The position numbers were made by a program, and so were the translations under genes. From Cytophagales bacterium (GTDB lineage Bacteria; Bacteroidota; Bacteroidia; Cytophagales; CCMP332), in assembly GCA_028279065.1 (NCBI GenBank), contig JANQSY010000101.1, positions 1 to 48,707 of the forward strand: a stretch of 48,707 bases of DNA. Reading direction: 5' to 3'. Position 1 is the stretch's first letter; each line of letters opens with the position of its first letter. The notes under the pieces were generated by a model, which saw only the letters and a list, made by a program, of their open reading frames with translations, was not told the DNA's origin and searched no databases. Shown here one piece after another: positions 25,901 to 38,224 of the stretch.

Positions 25901-26802
25901 AGGAGGAGGCAAACCTGATCAGTGACCTGAGATTGGAAGGTTGGACTACCGACAATAAGATCAACGGCTTGATCAAGGATCTTGTGAAGAATTACTCGAA
26001 CGAGAGAAACCGCTTGATGGGTAGGTTCAAAAAGGACCGTTATACCATTGAGGTTGGAGATGAGCTTCCCGCGGGAATCGTTTCCATGGCCAAAGTTTAC
26101 ATCGCCAAGAAGAGGAAGATCACTGTTGGTGATAAAATGGCTGGACGCCACGGAAATAAGGGTGTGGTTGCTAAGGTTGTCCGCGAGGAGGATATGCCAT
26201 TCCTGGAGGATGGAACTCCGGTGGATATAGTCCTGAACCCACTTGGTGTACCATCAAGGATGAACCTTGGTCAGATCTATGAAACCGTACTTGGTTGGGC
26301 TGGATTGAAACTCGGTAGGAAGTACGCTACTCCGATCTTCGATGGAGCAAGCGAGGCCGAAGTGGATGCAGAACTCAGCGAGGCAGGTTTACCATCATTT
26401 GGTAGGACGGACCTTTATGATGGATTGACAGGTCAGAAGTTTGACCTTCCTGTAACCGTTGGTGTGATCTATATGCTGAAACTGGGTCATATGGTTGATG
26501 ATAAGATGCACGCAAGGTCAATTGGACCTTACTCATTGATCACTCAGCAACCTCTTGGTGGTAAAGCTCAATTTGGTGGGCAGCGTTTTGGTGAGATGGA
26601 AGTTTGGGCACTTGAGGCATTTGGAGCTTCAAATATCCTTCAAGAGATGTTGACGGTTAAATCCGATGATGTGATCGGAAGAGCGAAAACATATGAATCA
26701 ATTGTGAAGGGCGAGAACATTCCTAAACCAGGTGTTCCCGAGTCCTTTAACGTGTTGGTTCACGAGTTACGTGGATTGGCACTTGAAATAACAATGGATT
26801 AA
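22927..26802 (+). CDS. rpoB: DNA-directed RNA polymerase subunit beta
   Basis: The product is 1291 residues from a TTG start at 22927, giving [25 protein letters not shown]. The N-terminal Phe-Ser-Thr-Thr and [13 protein letters not shown] match the family, and the first in-frame ATG (22984) would cut off this segment. The rifampicin pocket (from about residue 466, [20 protein letters not shown] and then [13 protein letters not shown]) carries wild-type Asp, His and Ser. [12 protein letters not shown] lies further on, and the C-terminus has [20 protein letters not shown]. It lies in the usual order before rpoC, 21 bp away. Confidence 0.98.
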   Translation: MAKVDNQTGRINFSTTKSIMEYPDFLDVQLKSFEDFFQLETDPDKRVNEGLFKVFNENFPISDSRENYLLEFIDYVVDPPKYNIEECIERGLTYAVPLKAKLRLSCNDEDHEEFETIEQEVFLGNIPYMTPRGSFVINGAERVIVSQLHRSPGVFFAQSKHTNGTTLYSARIIPFKGSWIEFATDVNNVMHSYIDRKKKFPVTTLLRAIGYGSDKDILNLFGLSEEVNADEKSLKKVVGRKLAARVLKTWTEDFVDEDTGEVISIDRNEVLLERDSEITGEDIPLIIESGAKSIILHREDINIAEYQIIYNTLQKDTSNSEKEAVETIYRQLRNTEAPDEATAREVIQNLFFSDKRYDLGEVGRYRINKKLDLDIDHDKKVLTKEDIISIMKYLIGLINSKALVDDIDHLSNRRVRTVGEQLYAQFGVGLARMARTIKERMNVRDNEEFKPVDLINARTLSSVINSFFGTNQLSQFMDQTNPLAEITHKRRMSALGPGGLSRERAGFEVRDVHYTHYGRLCTIETPEGPNIGLISSLCVHAKVNNMGFIETPYRDVTKGKVDLSGKVQYLTAEEEDTLFIAQANAVINDSGKFVNPKVKVRFEGDFPVVEPDKIALMDVAPNQIVSVAASLIPFLEHDDANRALMGSNMQRQAVPLMISEAPIVGTGMEARAARDSRTLVTAEGTGVVTYVDSKKISVKYNQSETDKLVHFEDPEKTYSLIKFRRTNQDTCINLNPIVTVGQKVKRGDVLCQGFSTEGGELALGKNLLVAFMPWQGYNFEDAIVVSEKLVKNDVFTSVHIEEFELEVRDTKRGEEELTSEIPNVSEEAVSELDENGIIRMGAEVKEGDILIGKITPKGESDPTPEEKLLRAIFGDKAGDVKDASLKAPPSLKGTVIDTKLFTRPRRDKDARTRVKKEVELLKQRYSADLIALKDVAIEKLAKILEGKPSQGVFHKFGDEVLPKGNKFSKKSIKEKLFPESNKYRDESTYSVQEEANLISDLRLEGWTTDNKINGLIKDLVKNYSNERNRLMGRFKKDRYTIEVGDELPAGIVSMAKVYIAKKRKITVGDKMAGRHGNKGVVAKVVREEDMPFLEDGTPVDIVLNPLGVPSRMNLGQIYETVLGWAGLKLGRKYATPIFDGASEAEVDAELSEAGLPSFGRTDLYDGLTGQKFDLPVTVGVIYMLKLGHMVDDKMHARSIGPYSLITQQPLGGKAQFGGQRFGEMEVWALEAFGASNILQEMLTVKSDDVIGRAKTYESIVKGENIPKPGVPESFNVLVHELRGLALEITMD

Positions 26803-26823
26803 TTACGATAACAGAATTCTAGC

Positions 26824-29800
26824 ATGGCTTTTAGAAGAAGTAAAAAAATAAAAAGCGACTTTTCGAGCATTACAATCAGTCTTGCCTCGCCTGAGTCGAT
26901 TCTTGAAAGTTCATACGGAGAGGTAACTCAGCCGGAGACCATTAATTACCGAACCTACAAACCTGAAATGGGTGGTTTGTTCTGTGAAAGGATCTTCGGG
27001 CCTGTAAAGGACTATGAGTGCCACTGCGGTAAGTACAAGAGAATTCGTTATAAAGGGATCATCTGCGACCGTTGTGGTGTAGAGGTAACGGAGAAAAAGG
27101 TCAGAAGGGAAAGAATGGGACATATCGAATTGGTTGTTCCTGTAGCCCATATCTGGTACTTCCGTTCACTGCCAAACAAAATAGGTTACCTCCTTGGTCT
27201 TCCAACCAAAAAACTTGATCAGATCATATACTATGAAAGGTATGTGGTGGTTCAGGCGGGTATCAAGGAAGAAGATGGTATCAATTATCTGGACTATCTG
27301 ACCGAAGATGAGTATCTGGATATACTTGATAAACTGCCCAAGGAAAATCAATTACTTGAGGATGATGATCCTCAAAAATTCATCGCAAAGATGGGAGCTG
27401 AGGCCCTGGAGATGTTATTGGCCAGGCTTGATCTTGACCAGTTGAGTTATGATCTGCGCTACCAAGCGGCTCATGACACCTCCCAGCAAAGAAAAGCTGA
27501 AGCTCTAAAAAGACTTAGGGTTGTTGAGGCTTTCAGAGATGCCAGAACCAGGATCGAGAACCGTCCGGAATGGATGGTGATAAAGATGGTTCCTGTTATT
27601 CCGCCGGAGCTAAGACCATTGGTGCCGTTGGATGGAGGAAGATTTGCTACATCTGACCTGAATGACCTGTATAGAAGGGTCATTATCAGGAACAACAGGC
27701 TGAAAAGGCTGATCGAGATCAAGGCCCCGGAAGTTATACTGAGGAATGAGAAAAGGATGCTCCAGGAAGCTGTGGATTCACTCTTCGATAATTCCAGAAA
27801 GGTAAATGCCGTAAGGTCAGAAGGAAACCGTGCACTTAAATCTTTGAGCGATATGCTTAAAGGAAAGCAGGGTAGGTTCCGTCAAAACCTTCTTGGAAAG
27901 AGGGTTGACTATTCTGGTCGTTCGGTAATTGTGGTTGGTCCGGAGTTGAAGATGCATGAATGTGGTCTACCGAAAGATATGGCTGCTGAACTCTTTAAAC
28001 CTTTCATAATCAGGAAGTTGATAGAAAGGGGAATTGTTAAAACCGTAAAATCAGCCAAGAAGATCGTTGAGAAGAAAGAGCCGGTAGTTTGGGACATTCT
28101 GGAGAACGTCCTTAAAGGACATCCAGTGTTGTTGAACCGGGCTCCGACACTTCACAGGTTAGGAATTCAGGCATTCCAGCCAAAACTGATCGAAGGAAAA
28201 GCTATCCAGCTTCACCCATTGGTTTGTACAGCCTTCAACGCTGACTTTGATGGTGACCAGATGGCGGTTCACGTTCCATTGGGACAGGCTGCGATCCTGG
28301 AAGCCACCTTGTTGATGCTTTCAGCTCATAATATCATGAACCCTGCCAATGGAGGACCAATTGCTGTTCCTTCACAGGATATGGTATTGGGTCTTTACTA
28401 TCTGACCAAAGGCCGTCCAGGAAGCAAGGGAGATGAGGTTCCAGGCGAAGGAAAAGTATTCTACGGACCAGGAGAGGTGATCATCGCTCTTAATGAGAAA
28501 ATGATCGACAAGCATTCCATCATCAAGGTCAGGACCAAGGTGAAGAATGAAGAAGGCGAACTCGAAGAGCAGATCGTTGAGACCGTTGCAGGAAGGGTAT
28601 TGTTCAACCAATTCGTTCCTGAAGAGGTAGGGTTCATCAACGAACTTCTTACCAAGAAGAAGCTTCAGCAGATCATTTCGAGGATCTACAAGGAAGCAGG
28701 GGTTTCCAAAACCTCGCATTTCCTTGATGACATCAAAAACCTTGGATTTGAGAACTCTTATAAAGGAGGATTATCCTTTGGTCTTGAAGAGGTCATCGTT
28801 CCAACCGTTAAGGAGGAATTGATCGAGCAGGCTAAAAAAGAAGTTGATGCAGTTTCTCAGAACTATATGATGGGTCTGATCACCGATAACGAAAGGTATA
28901 ATCAGGTGATCGATGTTTGGACAAGGATCAACAACCAGATCACTAACACCCTGATGAATGAGCTTGAAAAGGACAAGAAAGGCTTCAATTGTATCTACAT
29001 GATGATGCATTCCGGAGCTAGGGGTTCTAGAGAGCAGATCCGTCAGCTTGGTGGTATGAGGGGATTGATGGCCAAGCCGCAAAAGTCCCTCGTTGGTTCT
29101 GTAGGTGGAATTATTGAAAACCCGATCATCTCAAACTTCAAAGAAGGACTTGATGTGATCGAATACTTTATTTCGACTCACGGAGCAAGGAAAGGACTGG
29201 CCGATACGGCTCTTAAAACTGCGGATGCTGGATACCTGACCAGAAGGCTGGTTGATGTATCTCAGGATGTGGTTGTTTCCGAGTTTGATTGTGGGACATT
29301 GAGAGGAATATCTATCTCTGCTCTTAAGGACCAGGAGGATATTGTTGAGCCATTATCTGAGAGGATTTTGGGAAGGGTTACCGTAAACGATGTAATCGAT
29401 CCACTTTCGGAAGAGGTGATTATCAAGGCTGGTGATGAGATCACAGAGGAGATTGCTCAAGAGATTGACGAATCGGGAATTGAGACAGTTGAGATCAGAT
29501 CCGTACTGACCTGTGACGCCAAGAAAGGTGTTTGTGCCAAATGTTACGGAAGAAACCTTGCTACCGGGCAAATGGTACAAAATGGTGAGGCAGTTGGTGT
29601 TATCGCTGCACAATCCATTGGAGAGCCTGGTACCCAGCTTACTCTTAGAACCTTCCACGTTGGTGGTACTGCATCAAACATTGCTTCTGACGCGAATATC
29701 AAAGCCAAATTTGACGGTAAGGTTGAATTTGAGGATATCAGATCCGTTACCTACAAGGACCCGGACGGCAAGAAATCCGAAGTTGTAATGACAAGGATGG

Positions 29801-31143
29801 CTGAGATCAGGATCATAGAGCCAAAATCGAAGAAGATCCTTATTTCTAACCACGTTCCTTACGGTGCTTACCTAACCACCAAGGATGGAGCCACCGTTAA
29901 GAAAGGTGACGAACTATGTTTCTGGGATCCATATAATGCCGTAATTCTCTCAGAGATCGCTGGTAAGGTTGAGTATGATGCCATTGAAGAGGGTATTACT
30001 TACCGTGAGGAATCTGATGAGCAAACAGGTCACAGGGAAAAGGTTATTGTCGATACCAAGGACAAGACCAAGAACCCTGCTCTGATCGTAACAGACAAGA
30101 AAGGGACTGAGAAGACCTATAACATTCCTGTTGGAGCTCACCTTGCCGTTAATTCAGGTGATGCCATTGTTGCAGGACAGGTTCTTGTTAAGATCCCAAG
30201 GGCGACAAGTAAAACAAGGGATATCACTGGTGGTCTTCCAAGGGTTACCGAGCTTTTCGAGGCAAGGAATCCTTCCAGTCCAGCGGTTGTGAGTGAGATC
30301 GATGGTGTGGTCGAGTTTGGTGGTGTGAAGAGAGGAAACCGTGAGGTCTTCGTCGAGTCCAAGGATGCTGTGAAGAAGAAATATCTTGTTCCTCTTTCAA
30401 AACATATACTTGTTCAGGATGGTGATTTCGTTAGGGCGGGATATGCTCTTTCTGATGGTGCTATCACTCCTTCGGATATTCTTTCCATCATGGGACCAAC
30501 AGCTGTTCAGGAATACATCGTGAACGAGATCCAGGAAGTCTATAGGCTTCAGGGTGTAAAGATCTCTGATAAGCATATTGAGGTTATCGTAAGACAGATG
30601 ATGCAGAAACTCGAGATCGTAGATGCGGGTGATACCACATTCCTTCCAGGTCAACCTGTCAACAAATTCCAGTTCATGGAAGAAAATGACAGGATCCTTG
30701 AAATGAAAGTAGTGGAGGATCAAGGTGATTCAGAGGTTCTGAAAAAAGGCCAGATCATTACCATGAGCAGGTTGAGGGATGAGAACTCAAGTCTGAAGAG
30801 AAGAGACATGAAGTTGGTAGAAGTAAGGGATGCAGGAGCAGCTCTTGCCAAGCCTACTCTTCAGGGTATTACTCAGGCTTCATTGGGTACTGAGAGCTTT
30901 ATCTCTGCAGCTTCATTCCAGGAAACCACCAAGGTTCTAAGTGAGGCTTCGATCAGAGGAAAAGCTGACAACCTACTTGGTCTGAAAGAGAATGTTATCG
31001 TAGGTCATCTGATACCAGCTGGAACTGGATTCAGGGATTACCAAAATGTTATCGTTGGATCCAAGGATGAGTACGATGCCATGTTGGATGAGGATACGGA
31101 GATCGAAGAATTGGAGGATCTTAAGGTAGAGGATAATGGCTGA
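26824..31143 (+). CDS. rpoC: DNA-directed RNA polymerase subunit beta'
   Basis: The 1439-residue protein has an N-terminal zinc site [20 protein letters not shown], the bridge and rudder regions, and the catalytic [15 protein letters not shown], whose three Asp hold the active-site Mg2+. [19 protein letters not shown] (trigger region) follows, then the second zinc site [19 protein letters not shown]. It is a single uninterrupted polypeptide. The last eight bases overlap the start of the DUF3467 gene. Confidence 0.99.
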   Translation: MAFRRSKKIKSDFSSITISLASPESILESSYGEVTQPETINYRTYKPEMGGLFCERIFGPVKDYECHCGKYKRIRYKGIICDRCGVEVTEKKVRRERMGHIELVVPVAHIWYFRSLPNKIGYLLGLPTKKLDQIIYYERYVVVQAGIKEEDGINYLDYLTEDEYLDILDKLPKENQLLEDDDPQKFIAKMGAEALEMLLARLDLDQLSYDLRYQAAHDTSQQRKAEALKRLRVVEAFRDARTRIENRPEWMVIKMVPVIPPELRPLVPLDGGRFATSDLNDLYRRVIIRNNRLKRLIEIKAPEVILRNEKRMLQEAVDSLFDNSRKVNAVRSEGNRALKSLSDMLKGKQGRFRQNLLGKRVDYSGRSVIVVGPELKMHECGLPKDMAAELFKPFIIRKLIERGIVKTVKSAKKIVEKKEPVVWDILENVLKGHPVLLNRAPTLHRLGIQAFQPKLIEGKAIQLHPLVCTAFNADFDGDQMAVHVPLGQAAILEATLLMLSAHNIMNPANGGPIAVPSQDMVLGLYYLTKGRPGSKGDEVPGEGKVFYGPGEVIIALNEKMIDKHSIIKVRTKVKNEEGELEEQIVETVAGRVLFNQFVPEEVGFINELLTKKKLQQIISRIYKEAGVSKTSHFLDDIKNLGFENSYKGGLSFGLEEVIVPTVKEELIEQAKKEVDAVSQNYMMGLITDNERYNQVIDVWTRINNQITNTLMNELEKDKKGFNCIYMMMHSGARGSREQIRQLGGMRGLMAKPQKSLVGSVGGIIENPIISNFKEGLDVIEYFISTHGARKGLADTALKTADAGYLTRRLVDVSQDVVVSEFDCGTLRGISISALKDQEDIVEPLSERILGRVTVNDVIDPLSEEVIIKAGDEITEEIAQEIDESGIETVEIRSVLTCDAKKGVCAKCYGRNLATGQMVQNGEAVGVIAAQSIGEPGTQLTLRTFHVGGTASNIASDANIKAKFDGKVEFEDIRSVTYKDPDGKKSEVVMTRMAEIRIIEPKSKKILISNHVPYGAYLTTKDGATVKKGDELCFWDPYNAVILSEIAGKVEYDAIEEGITYREESDEQTGHREKVIVDTKDKTKNPALIVTDKKGTEKTYNIPVGAHLAVNSGDAIVAGQVLVKIPRATSKTRDITGGLPRVTELFEARNPSSPAVVSEIDGVVEFGGVKRGNREVFVESKDAVKKKYLVPLSKHILVQDGDFVRAGYALSDGAITPSDILSIMGPTAVQEYIVNEIQEVYRLQGVKISDKHIEVIVRQMMQKLEIVDAGDTTFLPGQPVNKFQFMEENDRILEMKVVEDQGDSEVLKKGQIITMSRLRDENSSLKRRDMKLVEVRDAGAALAKPTLQGITQASLGTESFISAASFQETTKVLSEASIRGKADNLLGLKENVIVGHLIPAGTGFRDYQNVIVGSKDEYDAMLDEDTEIEELEDLKVEDNG

Positions 31144-31462
31144 GGGCAAGAAGGAAGATCCAAAGAATCCCAATCAGATCAATATTGAACTTACCGATGA
31201 GAATGCGGAAGGCATTTATGTCAACCTCGCGATGATCGCGCATTCTTCAAGCGAGTTTGTGATCGACTTTATCAAATTGATGCCTGGACTTCCCAAAGCA
31301 AAGGTGAAGTCCAGGATCATCATCACTCCCGAACACGCAAAAAGGCTCAGAAAAGCACTGGATGATAACATCCAGAAATACGAATCCAATTTCGGCGATA
31401 TCAAACAGACCGAGGAGATCAAAATCCCTCTGAATTTTGGGGGAACCGTCGGTGAAGCCTGA
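31136..31462 (+). CDS. DUF3467-family protein
   Basis: The 108-residue protein has the features of DUF3467: [32 protein letters not shown], here cited only in part ([20 protein letters not shown]), then [22 protein letters not shown] and a helical [13 protein letters not shown]. The function is unknown to me. Its start overlaps the rpoC end by eight bases, so it is translated from the polymerase mRNA. Before rpsL comes a new promoter. Such placement suggests a role tied to transcription or translation, but this is inference. Confidence 0.88.
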   Translation: MAEGKKEDPKNPNQINIELTDENAEGIYVNLAMIAHSSSEFVIDFIKLMPGLPKAKVKSRIIITPEHAKRLRKALDDNIQKYESNFGDIKQTEEIKIPLNFGGTVGEA

Positions 31463-31468
31463 TTCTTG

Positions 31469-31499
31469 TTGGGATTTAAATTCATATTCTCTAATTTTG
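31469..31499 (+). promoter_or_regulatory. Internal promoter before rpsL
   Basis: TTG (31469-31471), 20 bp, TAATTTTG (31492-31499), then CACTCCC. A weak stem ACTCC/GGGGT follows at about 31501-31520. It would start the rpsL-rpsG-fusA-rpsJ unit 40 bp upstream of the ATG. Confidence 0.7.
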
Positions 31500-31538
31500 C
31501 ACTCCCAAAATTTTAGGGGTAAAAAAGTAATTTTGTAA

Positions 31539-31913
31539 ATGCCTACTATTCAACAACTTGTAAGAAAAGGGAGAAGGGTAATGGACTCAAAGTCCAAATC
31601 ACCTGCCTTGGATTCCTGCCCTCAGAGGCGTGGAGTCTGTACCAGGGTGTACACCACCACTCCTAAAAAGCCTAATTCGGCCCTTAGAAAAGTGGCCAGG
31701 GTAAGGCTTACAAACGGAAAAGAGGTCAACGCCTATATCCCTGGAGAGGGTCATAACCTTCAGGAACACTCCATCGTCCTGATCAGGGGTGGAAGGGTAA
31801 AAGACCTTCCAGGTGTAAGATATCATATCATTCGTGGTGCTCTCGATACTGCCGGAGTAAATGGTAGGCTACAAAGGAGGTCGAAATACGGTGCCAAAAG
31901 GCCTAAAAAATAG
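31539..31913 (+). CDS. rpsL: 30S ribosomal protein S12
   Basis: The 124-residue decoding-centre protein has the start [37 protein letters not shown] and [25 protein letters not shown]. Lys in PKKPNS and in GRVKDLP are the unmodified wild-type residues; changes there give streptomycin resistance. It heads the str unit (rpsL, rpsG, fusA) behind its own promoter. Confidence 0.98.
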   Translation: MPTIQQLVRKGRRVMDSKSKSPALDSCPQRRGVCTRVYTTTPKKPNSALRKVARVRLTNGKEVNAYIPGEGHNLQEHSIVLIRGGRVKDLPGVRYHIIRGALDTAGVNGRLQRRSKYGAKRPKK

Positions 31914-31922
31914 TAAGCAGGA

Positions 31923-32390
31923 ATGAGGAAATTAAAACCAAAAAAGCGCAGCATACTACCTGATCCTAAGTACAAGGATGAAATGGTAACCAAATTCGTA
32001 AACAACCTGATGCTTCAGGGAAAAAAGAATTCGGCATATGCGATCTTTTATGATGCCTGCGATCTAGTTTCTCAGAGGACCGAGGAAGATGGATTGGAAG
32101 TATGGAGAAAGGCATTGGAAAATATTATGCCCTCGGTTGAGGTAAAAAGCCGTAGGGTAGGAGGAGCCACCTTCCAGGTGCCAATTGAGGTTCGCCCTTC
32201 AAGGAAAACCGCTCTTGGTATGAAGTGGTTGATCAAGTTCGCAAAAGCGCGAAGCGAAAAGACCATGACGGAGCGCTTGGCAGGAGAGATCGTTGCGGCC
32301 TCCAAAGGAGAAGGAGCTGCGGTCAAGAAGAAGGATGATACTCACCGTATGGCTGAAGCCAACAAAGCATTTTCACACTTTAGATTCTAA
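31923..32390 (+). CDS. rpsG: 30S ribosomal protein S7
   Basis: The 155-residue protein nucleates assembly of the 30S head. The start is [34 protein letters not shown]-like sequence ([19 protein letters not shown]) and the C-terminal [18 protein letters not shown] match the family. It is nine bases after rpsL and three bases before fusA. Confidence 0.98.
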   Translation: MRKLKPKKRSILPDPKYKDEMVTKFVNNLMLQGKKNSAYAIFYDACDLVSQRTEEDGLEVWRKALENIMPSVEVKSRRVGGATFQVPIEVRPSRKTALGMKWLIKFAKARSEKTMTERLAGEIVAASKGEGAAVKKKDDTHRMAEANKAFSHFRF

Positions 32391-32393
32391 TTG

Positions 32394-34520
32394 ATGAGCC
32401 GGGATCTTAATTATACAAGGAACATTGGCATCATGGCCCACATCGATGCCGGAAAGACCACGACAACCGAGCGTGTTCTCTATTATACTGGACTTACCCA
32501 TAAGATCGGTGAAGTTCACGACGGCGCTGCTACCATGGACTGGATGGCACAGGAGCAGGAAAGAGGTATCACCATTACTTCTGCTGCAACCACCACCAAC
32601 TGGAATTATCCTACTGAGCAGGGACAGAACACGGCTGGTACGGAGTCCTACAAGGTAAATATCATTGATACTCCAGGTCACGTTGACTTCACAGTTGAAG
32701 TTGAAAGGTCACTGAGGGTCCTTGATGGTGCTGTAGCTCTTTTCTGTGCTGTTTCTGGAGTAGAACCACAATCTGAGACTGTTTGGCGTCAGGCTGATAA
32801 GTATGGAGTTCCAAGGATCTGTTTTGTGAACAAAATGGATAGGGTTGGAGCTGATTTCTTCAATGCTGTTCAGGAAGTAAAATCCAAACTGGGAGCGAAC
32901 CCCGTTCCTCTTCAGATCCCAATCGGGGCTGAGGATAACTTCAAAGGTGTGGTTGACCTGGTTAAGAACGAGGCGATCATCTGGAATGAAGAAGATCAGG
33001 GAATGACCTATAAGGTTGTGGATATTCCGGAAGAACTAAAAGATGAGGTTAAGAAATGGAGGGATGAGTTGATCGAGAACGTTGCTCTTTATGATGAAGA
33101 GTTGTTTTTGAAGTACGATGAGGATCCTGATTCCATCACAGAGGACGAAGTAAGAGCAGCGATCAGGAAAGCTGTTATCGATATGTCTTTCTCACCTGTT
33201 CTTTGCGGATCTGCATTCAAGAACAAAGGCGTACAGGCTCTTCTTGATGCCGTTATCGCCTACTTGCCTTCTCCATTGGATCTCCCTCCGGTTAAAGGAA
33301 TGAATCCTGATAGTGAGCAGGAAGAAGAGAGAAAGCCAGAGGCTGCGGATCATTTTGCTGCCTTGGCCTTCAAGATCATGACCGACCCATTTGTTGGAAG
33401 GTTGTGCTTCATGAGAGCATATTCAGGAAGGCTGGATGCGGGGTCCTATGTTTACAATACTCGTACCGGAAAAAAGGAAAGGATCTCCAGGTTGATGCAA
33501 ATGCATTCCAACAAGCAAAATCCTATTGATTTTGTTGAAGCTGGAGATATCTGTGCCGCAGTAGGTTTCAAAGACATTAAAACCGGGGATACTCTTTGCG
33601 ATGAAAAGCACAAGATCGTCCTTGAGGAAATGTCTTTCCCGGATCCTGTTATCGGGTACGCTATTGAGCCTAAGAAACAGGCTGATGTTGATAAGTTGGG
33701 TATCGCGGTATCCAAGCTTCTTGAAGAAGATCCCACCCTTGTTGTTGAGACCAATCATGAAACCGGTCAGACAGTCCTTAAGGGAATGGGAGAGCTTCAC
33801 CTTGAGATCATCATTGACAGGCTGAAAAGGGAATTCAAAGTTGAGATCAACCAGGGACCGCCACAGGTTGCCTACAAAGAAGCCCTTACATCAAGTACAG
33901 AGCACAAAGAGGTTTACAAGAAACAAACCGGTGGTCGTGGTAAGTTCGCGGATATTGTTTTCGAGATCGGACCACGTGAAGATGAGAAAGAAGGTCTTGA
34001 ATTCGTGAATGAGATCGTTGGTGGTGTCATTCCAAAAGAATTCATCCCTGCGGTTGAAAAAGGATTTGGCCAGGCTATGACCAATGGTGTCCTTGCAGGA
34101 TATCCTATCGACTCTATGAAAGTGAGACTGTATCACGGTTCATTCCATGATGTGGATTCCGATTCATTGTCCTTTGAGGTTTGTGCCAAGATCGGGTTCA
34201 AATCTGCTGCACCAAAGTGCGGACCTAAATTGAAGGAGCCAATCATGGCAGTTGAGGTTGTTACCCCTGATGAATTTACAGGTGCTGTTACCGGTGACCT
34301 GAATAGAAGGAGAGGGATCATGAAGGGAATGGATACAAGGGGAGGCGCTCAGGTGATCAAAGCCGATGTTCCATTGTCTGAACTGTTTGGCTATGTTACC
34401 GACCTGAGGACATTGACTTCAGGAAGGGCTGCAGCAACTTTGACCTTCGCGCATTATGATTTTGTTCCTCAGAACATCGCTGAAGATGTGATCGCTTCTG
34501 AAAAAGGTGCAACCGTTTAA
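32394..34520 (+). CDS. fusA: Elongation factor G
   Basis: The ATG at 32394 gives 708 residues; a TTG at 32391 directly before it is disregarded. The translocase GTPase shows [20 protein letters not shown] (G1), [13 protein letters not shown] (switch I), [17 protein letters not shown] (G3) and [11 protein letters not shown] (G4). Domain IV contains [17 protein letters not shown], and the C-terminus [13 protein letters not shown]. It is a single full-length copy in the conserved str order. Confidence 0.98.
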   Translation: MSRDLNYTRNIGIMAHIDAGKTTTTERVLYYTGLTHKIGEVHDGAATMDWMAQEQERGITITSAATTTNWNYPTEQGQNTAGTESYKVNIIDTPGHVDFTVEVERSLRVLDGAVALFCAVSGVEPQSETVWRQADKYGVPRICFVNKMDRVGADFFNAVQEVKSKLGANPVPLQIPIGAEDNFKGVVDLVKNEAIIWNEEDQGMTYKVVDIPEELKDEVKKWRDELIENVALYDEELFLKYDEDPDSITEDEVRAAIRKAVIDMSFSPVLCGSAFKNKGVQALLDAVIAYLPSPLDLPPVKGMNPDSEQEEERKPEAADHFAALAFKIMTDPFVGRLCFMRAYSGRLDAGSYVYNTRTGKKERISRLMQMHSNKQNPIDFVEAGDICAAVGFKDIKTGDTLCDEKHKIVLEEMSFPDPVIGYAIEPKKQADVDKLGIAVSKLLEEDPTLVVETNHETGQTVLKGMGELHLEIIIDRLKREFKVEINQGPPQVAYKEALTSSTEHKEVYKKQTGGRGKFADIVFEIGPREDEKEGLEFVNEIVGGVIPKEFIPAVEKGFGQAMTNGVLAGYPIDSMKVRLYHGSFHDVDSDSLSFEVCAKIGFKSAAPKCGPKLKEPIMAVEVVTPDEFTGAVTGDLNRRRGIMKGMDTRGGAQVIKADVPLSELFGYVTDLRTLTSGRAAATLTFAHYDFVPQNIAEDVIASEKGATV

Positions 34521-34532
34521 TTATTACAGTCG

Positions 34533-34838
34533 ATGAATCAGAAAATTAGAATCAAGCTTAAGTCATACGATCACAATCTGATTGATAAATCTTCAGAGAA
34601 GATCGTTAGGGCGGTGAAGTCAACTGGGGCTGTAGTGAGCGGACCAATCCCATTGCCTACCGAAAAGGAGGTATTCACTGTACTTCGTTCTCCTCATGTC
34701 AATAAGGAGTCCAGGGAGCAATTTCAGCTTTGCACCTACAAACGTCTGGTGGATATTTATTCGACCAGTACAAAGACCGTTGATGCCCTTATGAAACTTG
34801 AACTCCCCAGCGGGGTTGAAGTGGAAATTAAGGTCTGA
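34533..34838 (+). CDS. rpsJ: 30S ribosomal protein S10
   Basis: The 101-residue protein of the 30S head (NusE) is also part of the NusB antitermination complex. [21 protein letters not shown], here recognisable by [11 protein letters not shown], and [16 protein letters not shown] are diagnostic. It closes the str unit and is separated from rplC by a terminator and a new promoter, so the S10 operon here starts at rplC rather than at rpsJ. Confidence 0.98.
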   Translation: MNQKIRIKLKSYDHNLIDKSSEKIVRAVKSTGAVVSGPIPLPTEKEVFTVLRSPHVNKESREQFQLCTYKRLVDIYSTSTKTVDALMKLELPSGVEVEIKV

Positions 34839-34860
34839 TAATACTTAGAATCCTGACGCG

Positions 34861-34892
34861 GAGATCAAGCCAAAAGCTTGATCTCTTTTTTT
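34861..34892 (+). terminator. Rho-independent terminator after rpsJ
   Basis: GAGATCAAGC and GCTTGATCTC form a perfect 10-bp stem with a 5-base loop, followed by seven T. It splits the str unit from the rplC unit. Confidence 0.92.
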
Positions 34893-34901
34893 GTTTTGGC
34901 C

Positions 34902-34932
34902 TTTGACTGCTAGGTTTAAATTACTAATTTTG
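34902..34932 (+). promoter_or_regulatory. Promoter of the rplC (S10-spc-alpha) unit
   Basis: TTTG (34902-34905), 19 bp, TAATTTTG (34925-34932), then CAGTCC and seven T as at the tRNA-Trp promoter. The leader contains a hairpin GGGCA/TGCCC (34948-34952 and 34956-34960) before the rplC ATG at 34990. Confidence 0.8.
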
Positions 34933-34989
34933 CAGTCCTTTTTTTCAGGGCAATCTGCCCCATAAAAGGAGTGAAAGAAAATATTTGGA

Positions 34990-35610
34990 ATGACAGGGCT
35001 TATTGGTAAAAAAGTAGGAATGACAAGCATCTTCACCGCAGAGGGGAAAAATCTTGCTTGTACTGTATTAGAAGCAGGTCCTTGCGTGGTCACTCAGGTG
35101 AAAAATGAGGATTCGGATGGCTATAATGCCGTTCAGATCGGACATGAACCCATGAGTGAGAAAAATGCTACCAAGGCACAGATAGGTCACTTCAAAAAAG
35201 TTGGCTCCGGCCCTATGAGGAACATGGTTGAGTTCAGGGATGTAGAAGGGGATTTCCAGTTGGGCCAGGAAGTGAAGATCGAAGATGTTTTTACCGAAGG
35301 TGAATTCGTCGATATCGTAGGGATAAGCAAGGGTAAGGGGTTCCAAGGTGTTGTTAAGCGCCATGGTTTCCGTGGAGTTGGAGATCAGACACACGGTCAG
35401 CACAATCGCCAGAGGCATCCTGGTTCTATCGGCGGGGCTTCCTTCCCGGCAAGGGTTTTCAAAGGAATGAGGATGGCCGGAAGGACTGGAAACGAAAGGA
35501 AGACCGTTTTGAACCTCAAGGTTGTGAAGATCCTTCCTGAAAAGAACCTGATGTTGGTAAGTGGTTCAGTACCTGGATCAAAGAATTCAGTGGTAATTAT
35601 TGAGAAGTAA
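34990..35610 (+). CDS. rplC: 50S ribosomal protein L3
   Basis: The 206-residue protein near the peptidyl-transferase centre begins [20 protein letters not shown]. It has the long loop [20 protein letters not shown] and then [10 protein letters not shown]-like [20 protein letters not shown]. It is the first gene after the internal promoter. The rplD ATG follows one base after its stop. Confidence 0.98.
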   Translation: MTGLIGKKVGMTSIFTAEGKNLACTVLEAGPCVVTQVKNEDSDGYNAVQIGHEPMSEKNATKAQIGHFKKVGSGPMRNMVEFRDVEGDFQLGQEVKIEDVFTEGEFVDIVGISKGKGFQGVVKRHGFRGVGDQTHGQHNRQRHPGSIGGASFPARVFKGMRMAGRTGNERKTVLNLKVVKILPEKNLMLVSGSVPGSKNSVVIIEK

Positions 35611-35611
35611 G

Positions 35612-36238
35612 ATGAAGCTCCCAATTCTAAATATAGACGGAAAAGAAACAGGCAAGTCTGCTAACCTTGCTGATGATATTTTCAAGATCGAGCCCAATGA
35701 GCATCTCCTATACCTTTCTGTAAAGCAGTTTCTTGCTGCTAACAGACAGGGAACACATAAAGCCAAGGAGAGGGCGGAGATCGTCGGATCAACAAAAAAG
35801 ATCAAGAGACAAAAGGGAACTGGTACAGCCAGAGCTGGTTCTATCAAGTCCCCGCTTTTCAGAGGAGGAGGTAGAACATTTGGTCCAAGGCCCAGGAATT
35901 ACGATTTCAAACTCAATAGGAAAGAGAAGCAGACAGCCAGAAAATCTGCCCTTTCATTAAGAGCCAAGGAAAAGCAGGTTCAGGTTTTAGAGGATTTCTC
36001 ATTTGAGACTCCAAAGACCAAAAAAATGATTGAGATCCTGAACAATCTCAATCTTCAGGGAAAGAAGGTCTTGATGCTTACCGGGGAGGTAGATTCCACG
36101 ATCTATAAATCATCAAGGAATCTGCAAAAATCAAAGGTCCTTCAGGCTGATAAGGCTTCGACATACGACCTGATGAATTCCAATGCAATTGTTTTTACTG
36201 AGAGTGGTTTAAAGCAGCTTGAACAAACCTTTAACTAA
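35612..36238 (+). CDS. rplD: 50S ribosomal protein L4
   Basis: The ATG at 35612 gives 208 residues; the in-frame TTG at 35600 lies inside rplC and is rejected. KQKGTGTARAGSIKSPLFRGGG in part (GTGTARAGSIKSP, GGGRTFGPRPRNY) forms the tunnel loop. In some bacteria L4 represses the S10 operon; no such leader is recognised here apart from the short hairpin before rplC. Confidence 0.97.
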   Translation: MKLPILNIDGKETGKSANLADDIFKIEPNEHLLYLSVKQFLAANRQGTHKAKERAEIVGSTKKIKRQKGTGTARAGSIKSPLFRGGGRTFGPRPRNYDFKLNRKEKQTARKSALSLRAKEKQVQVLEDFSFETPKTKKMIEILNNLNLQGKKVLMLTGEVDSTIYKSSRNLQKSKVLQADKASTYDLMNSNAIVFTESGLKQLEQTFN

Positions 36239-36239
36239 G

Positions 36240-36527
36240 ATGGGAATACTTATTAAGCCATTGGTTTCTGAAAAAATGACGGATATGTCCGAAAGGGGCA
36301 AGTACGCATTTGTAGTGGACAAGAAGGCCAACAAGGTTGAGATCAAGAAAGAGGTTGAGAAGATCTACGGTGTGAACGTAACCAACGTGAATACCGCGGT
36401 CATGCCTGGAAAACCAAAGACCAGATACACGAAGTCAAGGATACTTTCCGGAGCGAGCCCATCTTATAAGAAGGCCATTGTAACCCTCGCTGAAGGAGAC
36501 CTCATCGATTTTTATAGCGAGATCTAA
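36240..36527 (+). CDS. rplW: 50S ribosomal protein L23
   Basis: The 95-residue protein at the tunnel exit docks trigger factor and SRP. ILIKPLVSEKMTDM at the start and YAFVVDKKANKVEIKKEVE fit the family, as does the loop PGKPKTRYTKSRI. The ATG at 36240 follows the rplD stop by one base; the longer frame from 36219 overlaps rplD and is not favoured. Confidence 0.97.
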   Translation: MGILIKPLVSEKMTDMSERGKYAFVVDKKANKVEIKKEVEKIYGVNVTNVNTAVMPGKPKTRYTKSRILSGASPSYKKAIVTLAEGDLIDFYSEI

Positions 36528-36539
36528 TCGGAACGAAGA

Positions 36540-37360
<821 letters not shown>

Positions 37361-37361
<1 letters not shown>

Positions 37362-37630
37362 TGGCAAGATCTCTAAAAAAAGGGCCATACATTGATTTCC
37401 GCCTCGAGAAGAAAGTTGAGGCCATGAATGATTCAGGAAAGAAATCTGTGATCAAAACATGGTCCCGCAGATCGATGATCTCACCTGACTTCGTTGGGCA
37501 CACTTTTGCTGTTCACAATGGCAACAAGTTCATCCCTGTTTTTGTAACAGAGAACATGGTTGGCCATAAGTTCGGCGAATTTGCCCCGACAAGGAATTTC
37601 AGGGGTCATACTGGCAAAAAGGATAAATAG
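37361..37630 (+). CDS. rpsS: 30S ribosomal protein S19
   Basis: The 89-residue head protein binds S13 and 16S rRNA. It starts [20 protein letters not shown], followed by [23 protein letters not shown] and the C-terminal [19 protein letters not shown]. Its start overlaps the rplB stop by one base. Confidence 0.98.
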
Positions 37631-37636
37631 TTTGAG

Positions 37637-38224
37637 ATGGAAGCTGTAGCAAAACTCAAAAACTGCCCAATACCTCCAAGGAAAATGAGGATGGTAGCTG
37701 ATCTGATCAGAGGCGAGAGGGTAGAAAAGGCATTGGGCATATTGAAGTTTGAACCCAAGGTTGGATCAAGGTACATCGAGAAGCTTTTGATCTCCGCTAT
37801 TTCAAACTGGCAGAACAAGCATGAAGATGAGAACGTAGATGGAGCAAACCTTTACGTTAAAACCATTTTTGTTGACCAGGGAAGAACCCTGAAGAGATTA
37901 AGGCCAGCCCCTCAGGGAAGGGCTCACAGGATCAGGAAGAGGTCTAATCACGTTACTCTGGTTTTGGATTCAATGAATGCCATAATTGAGAAAGCGGATA
38001 AGGAAGCGGAAAAGAAGGCTGAGGAAGTAAAGAGCGAGGCAAAAGCAAAGGCATCAGAGGAAAAGTCATCTGAGAAGAAGACAGAGTCCAAAGCGAAGGC
38101 TCCTGCTGCAAAAACAGAAAAAGCTGCTTCTGCAAAGGTCAAGACGGCCAAGAAAGCTGAGTCAAAGTCAGCTCCAAAAGCAAAGGCTGAAGATTCAAAG
38201 GAAAAAAACGAAAAGAAGAAATAG
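37637..38224 (+). CDS. rplV: 50S ribosomal protein L22 with long C-terminal tail
   Basis: The product is 195 residues, against about 110-135 normally. The L22 core (residues 1-115) has [17 protein letters not shown] and the tunnel beta-hairpin region [20 protein letters not shown]. Residues 116-195 are a low-complexity Lys/Glu/Ala/Ser tail of short repeats such as [20 protein letters not shown] and [14 protein letters not shown]. There is no frameshift: rpsC begins directly after the stop. The tail should be disordered and surface-exposed; its role is unknown. Confidence 0.95.
   Translation: MEAVAKLKNCPIPPRKMRMVADLIRGERVEKALGILKFEPKVGSRYIEKLLISAISNWQNKHEDENVDGANLYVKTIFVDQGRTLKRLRPAPQGRAHRIRKRSNHVTLVLDSMNAIIEKADKEAEKKAEEVKSEAKAKASEEKSSEKKTESKAKAPAAKTEKAASAKVKTAKKAESKSAPKAKAEDSKEKNEKKK

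Noticed and set aside
31528-31535. Second TAATTTTG right before rpsL as another promoter
   Set aside because: It is three bases from the rpsL ATG, so a start there would fall inside the coding region. The box at 31492 fits better.
37982-38221. L22 tail as a frameshift artefact
   Set aside because: The frame keeps amino-acid bias and ends exactly where rpsC begins, so it is a true extension.
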